Shown piece after piece: positions 7,587 through 11,192 of a stretch of 11,192 nucleotides of DNA. Every line of letters begins with the position of its first letter. Position 1 is the stretch's first letter. Source of the DNA: Sphingobacterium sp. (GTDB taxonomy: Bacteria > Bacteroidota > Bacteroidia > Sphingobacteriales > Sphingobacteriaceae). The position numbers and the translations under genes are program-made. The stretch spans positions 1-11,192 of the forward strand of contig JASLCA010000252.1 of NCBI GenBank assembly GCA_030146225.1, read 5' to 3'. The notes under the pieces were generated by a model that did not search any database, was not told where the DNA came from, and saw only the letters and a list, made by a program, of their open reading frames with translations.

Positions 7587-7690
7587 TAAAAAATAACCCG
7601 CATCGGTTTAACAATTTGTAAACATCCCTAAAAAGTTCTGCCGACAAGTATTGCGAAGCGCTCCTTAGAAGAGTGCCACCGAAGGCTAGG

Positions 7691-7789
7691 CTTTCCACAT
7701 GTAGTGTTAGCAACCTGTGGAAAACTAAAATATACCACTAATATACAGACAATTACGCAGATGTTAAAAACTTTCAAAACTGTTAATAA
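7691..7789. promoter_or_regulatory. Cluster of DnaA-box-like 9-mers with AT-rich flank
   Basis: Compared with the DnaA-box consensus TTWTNCACA, four 9-mers lie within 99 bp. These are CTTTCCACA (+, 7691-7699, one mismatch), TTTTCCACA (-, 7716-7724, exact), TTTTTAACA (-, 7762-7770, one mismatch) and TTATTAACA (-, 7781-7789, one mismatch). The first two form an inverted pair, TTTCCACA/TGTGGAAA, 16 bp apart. Two AATATAC direct repeats (7729-7735, 7740-7746) sit 11 bp apart, one helical turn. The stretch 7720-7797 is AT-rich. It could be a DnaA-controlled regulatory site for dnaB, a DnaA-titration site or an origin element; the sequence alone cannot decide. Confidence 0.35.
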
Positions 7790-7899
7790 ATATTTCTAGC
7801 CCTCCGCATAAAGCGAATATAGCAGTAGCTAAAGCCTACCTTCTCATTGCCAAAGACTTATCCCCGCAATTCAAAAAATAATTCGCATCAGGTACCACT

Positions 7900-7926
7900 T
7901 TTGATCTGTCACATTTACTATCTTTG
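7900..7926 (+). promoter_or_regulatory. Promoter of ubiE-porT-SDR operon, apparently leaderless
   Basis: TATCTTTG at 7919-7926 matches the Bacteroidota -7 element TAnnTTTG exactly. A TTTG lies at 7900-7903, 15 bp upstream, which is a little short for a -33 box. The -7 box ends only 4 bp before the ubiE ATG at 7931, so transcription should start at or within a base or two of the start codon. Confidence 0.55.
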
Positions 7927-7930
7927 TATT

Positions 7931-8671
7931 ATGGCAAATGATAGCTCAACAATAAAACCGTATAAAGCACAAGCAGGCGGAAAGAAAGAACAAGTGGCTG
8001 AAATGTTCAACAACATTTCAAAAACCTACGATGTGTTGAATCGTGTGATGACCATGGGCATTGACACTATATGGCGCAAAAAAGCTATACGCTCGCTTAA
8101 AAGCATAGCTCCACAGCTTATTCTAGATGTAGCAACGGGCACTGGTGACTTTGCCATTGAATCCTTACGCATCCTTAAGCCACATAAAATTATTGGTGTT
8201 GACATCTCCTCAGGGATGCTAGCGGTTGCCCAAGAGAAGATTCTTAAAAAAGGCCTGCAAGATAAGTTTGAAGTGCAGTTGGGGGACTCAGAAAAGCTTC
8301 AATTTGAAGACAATACTTTTGATGCCGTCACAGTTGCCTTTGGGGTGCGCAACTTTGAAAACCTAGAGCAAGGTCTGGCCGATATTCATCGCGTGCTAAA
8401 GCCAGGTGGCAAGGCTGTAGTTTTAGAACTTTCCAACCCTACCGCATTTCCGATTAAGCAACTCTATCATTTTTACTTTCATAAATTTACCCCTGCATTA
8501 GGCAAGCTTATATCCAAAGACAATAGTGCGTATAGCTACTTGCCAGAATCGGTTGCTAACTTTCCAGACGGAAAGCGTTTTGCAGCTATCACGGATAAAG
8601 TTGGCTTTAAGCAGACCATAGTCAGCCCCCAAACATTTGGCTTTTGCACCATCTATGAATGCACAAAATGA
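7931..8671 (+). CDS. ubiE: Demethylmenaquinone methyltransferase (UbiE/MenG)
   Basis: This is a class I SAM-dependent methyltransferase of 246 residues that performs the last C-methylation in menaquinone synthesis. Bacteroidota use menaquinone, so MenG is the likely role. Seen: YDVLN (33-37, UbiE signature region), motif I LDVATGTGD (65-73) for SAM binding, VDIS at the acidic end of beta-2 (90-93), AFGVRN (136-141) and RVLKPGG (154-160), then the SYLPESVANFPD region typical of UbiE. I chose ATG 7931 rather than the in-frame ATG at 7847. The 28-residue extension has no family similarity, and the -7 promoter box lies inside it. It is the first gene of the operon. Its TGA overlaps the porT ATG by four bases (ATGA), indicating translational coupling. 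Confidence 0.95.
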   Translation: MANDSSTIKPYKAQAGGKKEQVAEMFNNISKTYDVLNRVMTMGIDTIWRKKAIRSLKSIAPQLILDVATGTGDFAIESLRILKPHKIIGVDISSGMLAVAQEKILKKGLQDKFEVQLGDSEKLQFEDNTFDAVTVAFGVRNFENLEQGLADIHRVLKPGGKAVVLELSNPTAFPIKQLYHFYFHKFTPALGKLISKDNSAYSYLPESVANFPDGKRFAAITDKVGFKQTIVSPQTFGFCTIYECTK

Positions 8672-9498
8672 GAAAAAAGTACCTACAGCTCCTAGCCTGC
8701 CTACTGCTTATGACACCAATGCTCAAAGCGCAACAAGGCATATCTCTGCCATTCTCCTCCTTTTACGATGAGAATGCCTGGCTCTCTTTAGGTCTACAAT
8801 ACAATTATATCAATTCTACCTACCGCCTTGGCCTCAAAGAAGGCTGGGCAAAGATGGGCATTACCAATGTGCCTGAAAACAATAATCTGTACATTCAAGA
8901 GTTTAAGTCTATTCAAACTGCCGAAAGTCATGGCATGTCGGTCAGCATCCCGGTAGAGCTACGCTTTACCCACAACCTTTCGTCCACCTTTCAGCCTACC
9001 TTTGTCTTTATTAACAATGGGGGCATTAAGTATCAAGATGTCCTGGACAAGGAACCCTTGTTTAGAAAAATGCGTCACGTAGGCTCTGAGCTGGATGGCA
9101 GTAATTTCAACTCCTTTGAATTCCCCTTAAATATTAAGTTTCGCTCGGATGAGAAAATACTTAAAAACAAGCATAACCGCTACCGCGGTTATATTACCGG
9201 GGGCGCAAGATACACCCGTTGGATAGGCATTGTTGACGAGTATAATGCCCTAGCGGCGCTGGAAGCAGCAGATAGACCTCAACCCTTTATCTTAAAGCCA
9301 GGCTATCTATCCTGGGAGGTAGGCATTGGAGCTGAGATATTCTTTAGCTACTTTCGCATGTCTCCTGAAATCAAGTTTATTCAAAGTATGAGCAATGTGC
9401 TTGCTCCAAATCATGAGTTGGCCAAGGGCAATCCCTTTATGGCTCCTCTAGACAAGGTAGGCATCCGCAATATTCAATTCAGTTTAATATTTCAATAA
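8668..9498 (+). CDS. porT: PorT/SprT family type IX secretion outer-membrane protein
   Basis: This is a 276-residue exported beta-barrel protein of the PorT family, a component of the Bacteroidota type IX secretion system that sends CTD-tagged proteins across the outer membrane and supports gliding in some members. Seen: signal peptide MRKKYLQLLACLLLMTPMLKA with likely cleavage after Ala21, then alternating amphipathic strands. PorT-like landmarks are FEFPLNIKFRS, YRGYITGGARYTRW, LSWEVGIGAEIFF and YFRMSPEIKF. The start is ATG 8668, in the ATGA overlap with ubiE; an in-frame ATG at 8659 would add only MHK and spoil nothing, so it cannot be excluded. Adjacency to ubiE is, from my recollection of Bacteroidota genomes, a recurrent arrangement. 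Its stop overlaps the next start by one base. Family call is from pattern recognition; other T9SS genes are not in the window. Confidence 0.85.
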   Translation: MRKKYLQLLACLLLMTPMLKAQQGISLPFSSFYDENAWLSLGLQYNYINSTYRLGLKEGWAKMGITNVPENNNLYIQEFKSIQTAESHGMSVSIPVELRFTHNLSSTFQPTFVFINNGGIKYQDVLDKEPLFRKMRHVGSELDGSNFNSFEFPLNIKFRSDEKILKNKHNRYRGYITGGARYTRWIGIVDEYNALAALEAADRPQPFILKPGYLSWEVGIGAEIFFSYFRMSPEIKFIQSMSNVLAPNHELAKGNPFMAPLDKVGIRNIQFSLIFQ

Positions 9499-10265
9499 TG
9501 AGAACAGTTTTTATCACTGGAGCAAGTTCAGGCATTGGCGCTGCTTGTGCAGAGCTCTTAGCTAAAGAAGGTAAATATAGACTCTTACTATGTGCCCGAA
9601 GAATAGCTAAACTAAACGAATTAAAAGCGCAGCTTAGCCTTCAGTATCCTGCTACCGAGATCCATTGCTTTCAGCTGGATGTAAGCCAGCAGGATCAGGT
9701 AAAAAAAAGCTTAGCTGAACTCCCTGCTAACTGGCGAGAAATCGATATTCTAATTAACAATGCAGGCCTAAGTCAAGGGCTGGACCTTATACAAGATGGA
9801 GATCCTGCGGATTGGGATCGCATGATTGATACCAATATCAAAGGGCTACTCTATATTAGCAAGTACTGCATCCCCTTAATGGAGCATAGCCAAGCTGCAC
9901 ATATTATCAACTTAGGCTCTATTGCGGGCAAGGAGGTATACCCTAATGGGAATGTGTACTGTGCAACCAAACATGCTGTTGATGCGCTCACAAAGGCCAT
10001 GCGTATTGACCTCTTGCAAAAGGGAATTAAGGTGACTTCAATTGACCCAGGCATGGTTGAAACTGAATTTTCAGCAGTGCGCTTTAAAGGCGATACTACC
10101 CGAGCTAAAAATGTTTATAAAGGCTTAGTTCCGCTTTCTGGAATGGATATTGCCGAAATTATAGGCTTTGTACTTTCTAGACCAGCGCATGTCAATATTA
10201 ATGACCTGCTGGTGATGCCTACCGCGCAGGCCAATGGCAGCATTGTTAAAAGAGATAACAGCTAG
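9498..10265 (+). CDS. SDR-family oxidoreductase, YdfG-like (3-hydroxy acid/L-allo-threonine dehydrogenase type)
   Basis: This is a classical short-chain dehydrogenase of 255 residues. Seen: cofactor motif TGASSGIG (7-14), Arg34-Arg35 after beta-2 which favours NADP(H), NNAG (87-90), Asn113, and the catalytic triad Ser141, Tyr154 and Lys158 (YCATK). The C-terminal segment HVNINDLLVMPTAQA resembles that of E. coli YdfG, an NADP-dependent dehydrogenase of serine, L-allo-threonine and 3-hydroxypropionate; the YdfG subfamily is a reasonable call, the exact substrate is not. It is cytoplasmic, with no signal or membrane segment. ATG 9498 overlaps the porT TAA by one base (TAATG), so it is the third gene of a coupled operon with ubiE and porT. 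There is no obvious functional link to quinones or secretion. Confidence 0.92.
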   Translation: MRTVFITGASSGIGAACAELLAKEGKYRLLLCARRIAKLNELKAQLSLQYPATEIHCFQLDVSQQDQVKKSLAELPANWREIDILINNAGLSQGLDLIQDGDPADWDRMIDTNIKGLLYISKYCIPLMEHSQAAHIINLGSIAGKEVYPNGNVYCATKHAVDALTKAMRIDLLQKGIKVTSIDPGMVETEFSAVRFKGDTTRAKNVYKGLVPLSGMDIAEIIGFVLSRPAHVNINDLLVMPTAQANGSIVKRDNS

Positions 10266-10337
10266 CGCAGGTATATAGCTCAGGGATCAAGAGCATAAAT
10301 TTTAATAACAGAACAATTACACTTTTTAAAAAGTATT

Positions 10338-10787
10338 ATGACACTAGAAGAAAGAATCAACCAAGATATTAAAGCCGCGATGATCGCAAAAGACCAAGCT
10401 AAACTACGTGGATTGAGAGCTATTAAAGCAGCAATCTTACTAGCGAAAACGGAGAAGGGTCATACCGAAACTTTAACCGAAGATACAGAAATCAAAGTCC
10501 TACAAAAGCTGGTAAAGCAACGTAAGGAATCCGCTGAGATCTATAAGACGCAAAATAGAGCGGATTTATATCAAATCGAATTTGAGGAGCAAGAGGTTAT
10601 CGAAGCTTACCTTCCAAAACAACTGGACAAGGCAGAAGTAGAAGCCTTAATCCAAAGCATTATTAGCTCCTTAGGTGCTACAAATGTAAAGGACATGGGT
10701 AAGGTTATGGCAGCCGCCAATCAGCAGCTCGCTGGACGTGCCGATGGCCGTACCATTTCGGAGGTTGTTAAATCCTTATTATCCTAA
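10338..10787 (+). CDS. GatB/YqeY domain-containing protein
   Basis: This is a 149-residue stand-alone YqeY domain, related to the C-terminal tail domain of the GatB subunit of the tRNA-dependent amidotransferase. The tail domain helps bind tRNA in GatB; the role of free YqeY proteins is not established. Seen: the opening LEERINQDIKAAMIAKDQ, the VLQKLVKQRKESAEIY helix, YLPKQLDKAEVEALI, and the closing DMGKVMAAANQQLAGRADGRTISEVVKSLL, all typical. It is a full-length, single-domain, soluble helical protein. It lies 72 bp after the SDR gene, so may be read from the same transcript or its own promoter; I see no clear -7 box. A 14-bp palindrome lies three bases before its start, and a strong terminator follows the stop directly. 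Confidence 0.93.
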   Translation: MTLEERINQDIKAAMIAKDQAKLRGLRAIKAAILLAKTEKGHTETLTEDTEIKVLQKLVKQRKESAEIYKTQNRADLYQIEFEEQEVIEAYLPKQLDKAEVEALIQSIISSLGATNVKDMGKVMAAANQQLAGRADGRTISEVVKSLLS

Positions 10788-10789
10788 TA

Positions 10790-10823
10790 AAAAAAAGGTT
10801 CCGATAATTCGGAACCTTTTTTT
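10790..10823. terminator. Bidirectional rho-independent terminator between convergent genes
   Basis: GGTTCCGA (10797-10804) and TCGGAACC (10809-10816) pair perfectly across a TAAT loop, flanked by A7 and T7 that extend the helix and give a U-run in either direction. It begins 3 bp after the YqeY stop and ends 2 bp before the stop of the opposing gene, so it serves both transcripts. Confidence 0.92.
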
Positions 10824-10824
10824 A

Positions 10825-11192
10825 TTACTTTCTCTTGTCACCAAAATGCTTATCCCGTTCATAGGTCTGCATATGTCGTTCCTTCTTTGCGGGATAGATA
10901 TCTCCTAGGGTAATCATAATCCCCGTTTCCTCAACCTCCCCAAATTCATCATTCATGGCAGTCCCAAAGGTGCGCATGCTGGGCGATAGATTCATATAGG
11001 TATTAATTAATGGGGGTATATTTTCCCCAAGCTCCCGAACCTTCGTGTTTAAAATCTTATAGCCCTCTTTATAGTCTAAGCCATCAAACATGCCCAGATA
11101 GGCAGTAATATCCGTCTTATAGGAAATCTCTAATTCCTTGTAAGGCGTAACCAAGCCATCCTTATCGGGGAAGTAGTAGGCCATAAAGTACA
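10825..11192 (-). CDS. GNAT/hemolysin-type (OlsB-like) lipid N-acyltransferase, C-terminal part
   Basis: This is the C-terminal ~122 residues of a gene that continues past the right edge; the frame stays open (Tyr-Phe before the Met at 11184), so that Met is internal. The stretch with ELGENIPPLINTYMNLSP, then FGTAMNDEFGEVEETGIMITL, matches the end of the acyl-ACP-dependent GNAT 'hemolysin'/OlsB-like domain: a PPL-x-x-x-Y segment, then FG, then D-x-FG-x-V and a final hydrophobic strand. In Bacteroidota such domains occur in proteins annotated as lysophospholipid acyltransferase or putative hemolysin, and some make ornithine or glycine lipids (GlsB, OlsF). The tail KKERHMQTYERDKHFGDKRK is charged. 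Whether an O-acyltransferase domain is fused upstream cannot be seen. Family call moderate, substrate unknown. Confidence 0.65.
   Translation of the reverse strand, partial: YFMAYYFPDKDGLVTPYKELEISYKTDITAYLGMFDGLDYKEGYKILNTKVRELGENIPPLINTYMNLSPSMRTFGTAMNDEFGEVEETGIMITLGDIYPAKKERHMQTYERDKHFGDKRK

Noticed and set aside
7858..7866. TTATCCCCG as a further DnaA box
   Set aside because: It has two mismatches to TTWTNCACA and lies about 70 bp from the cluster, too weak to count.
7847..7930. Longer in-frame start for ubiE adding 28 residues
   Set aside because: The extra peptide has no UbiE-like sequence and would contain the TATCTTTG promoter box; ATG 7931 gives the usual family length.
8659..8667. 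Upstream ATG for porT (adds MHK)
   Set aside because: ATG 8668 forms the ATGA overlap and gives a clean basic signal-peptide start. The choice is marginal and does not affect function.
1..11192. Mobile elements, CRISPR, phage, toxin-antitoxin or defence genes, tRNA/rRNA
   Set aside because: No transposase, integrase, spaced direct-repeat array, terminal inverted repeats or RNA-gene sequence was seen; every long coding region is explained by chromosomal housekeeping families.

Overview
The window looks like an ordinary chromosomal segment from a Bacteroidota bacterium, most likely Sphingobacteriales (Sphingobacterium/Pedobacter-like). The reasons are a PorT-type type IX secretion protein encoded directly behind ubiE/menG, a DUF4290 gene next to murA, a MurA of the Bacteroidota sequence type, promoter boxes of the TAnnTTTG kind, and moderate to low GC. 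I see no mobile element, CRISPR array, tRNA or rRNA, and no sign of recent transfer.

Layout. Bases 1-361 hold the 3' end of a plus-strand D-2-hydroxyacid (glycerate/hydroxypyruvate) dehydrogenase, followed by a hairpin terminator. Bases 520-7518 are a leftward (minus-strand) block. Read in its direction of transcription it contains dnaB (replicative helicase), a UvrD/PcrA repair helicase starting at TTG, a DUF4290 protein with a basic tail, murA (first committed step of peptidoglycan synthesis) and a YceI-family lipoprotein. Bases 7519-7930 are a 412-bp divergent intergenic region. It holds a dnaB promoter candidate, palindromes, a cluster of DnaA-box-like 9-mers and a promoter candidate directly in front of ubiE. 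Bases 7931-10265 are a tight rightward operon of ubiE/menG, porT and a YdfG-like SDR, with start/stop overlaps of 4 bp and 1 bp. A YqeY-domain gene follows at 10338-10787 and ends in a strong bidirectional terminator. That terminator is shared with the convergent 3' end of a GNAT/hemolysin-type acyltransferase that runs off the right edge.

How the genes fit together. The leftward block mixes replication and repair (dnaB, uvrD) with envelope functions (murA, YceI). The rightward operon joins menaquinone synthesis to the outer-membrane secretion apparatus. Both blocks diverge from the 7.5-7.9 kb intergenic region, which is the least explained and most interesting non-coding part of the window.

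I found no new multi-gene system. The points most worth a second look are the DnaA-box-like cluster beside dnaB, the SSB-tip-like C-terminus of DnaB, the Cys-to-Asp active-site change in MurA that predicts fosfomycin insensitivity, and the apparently leaderless ubiE promoter.
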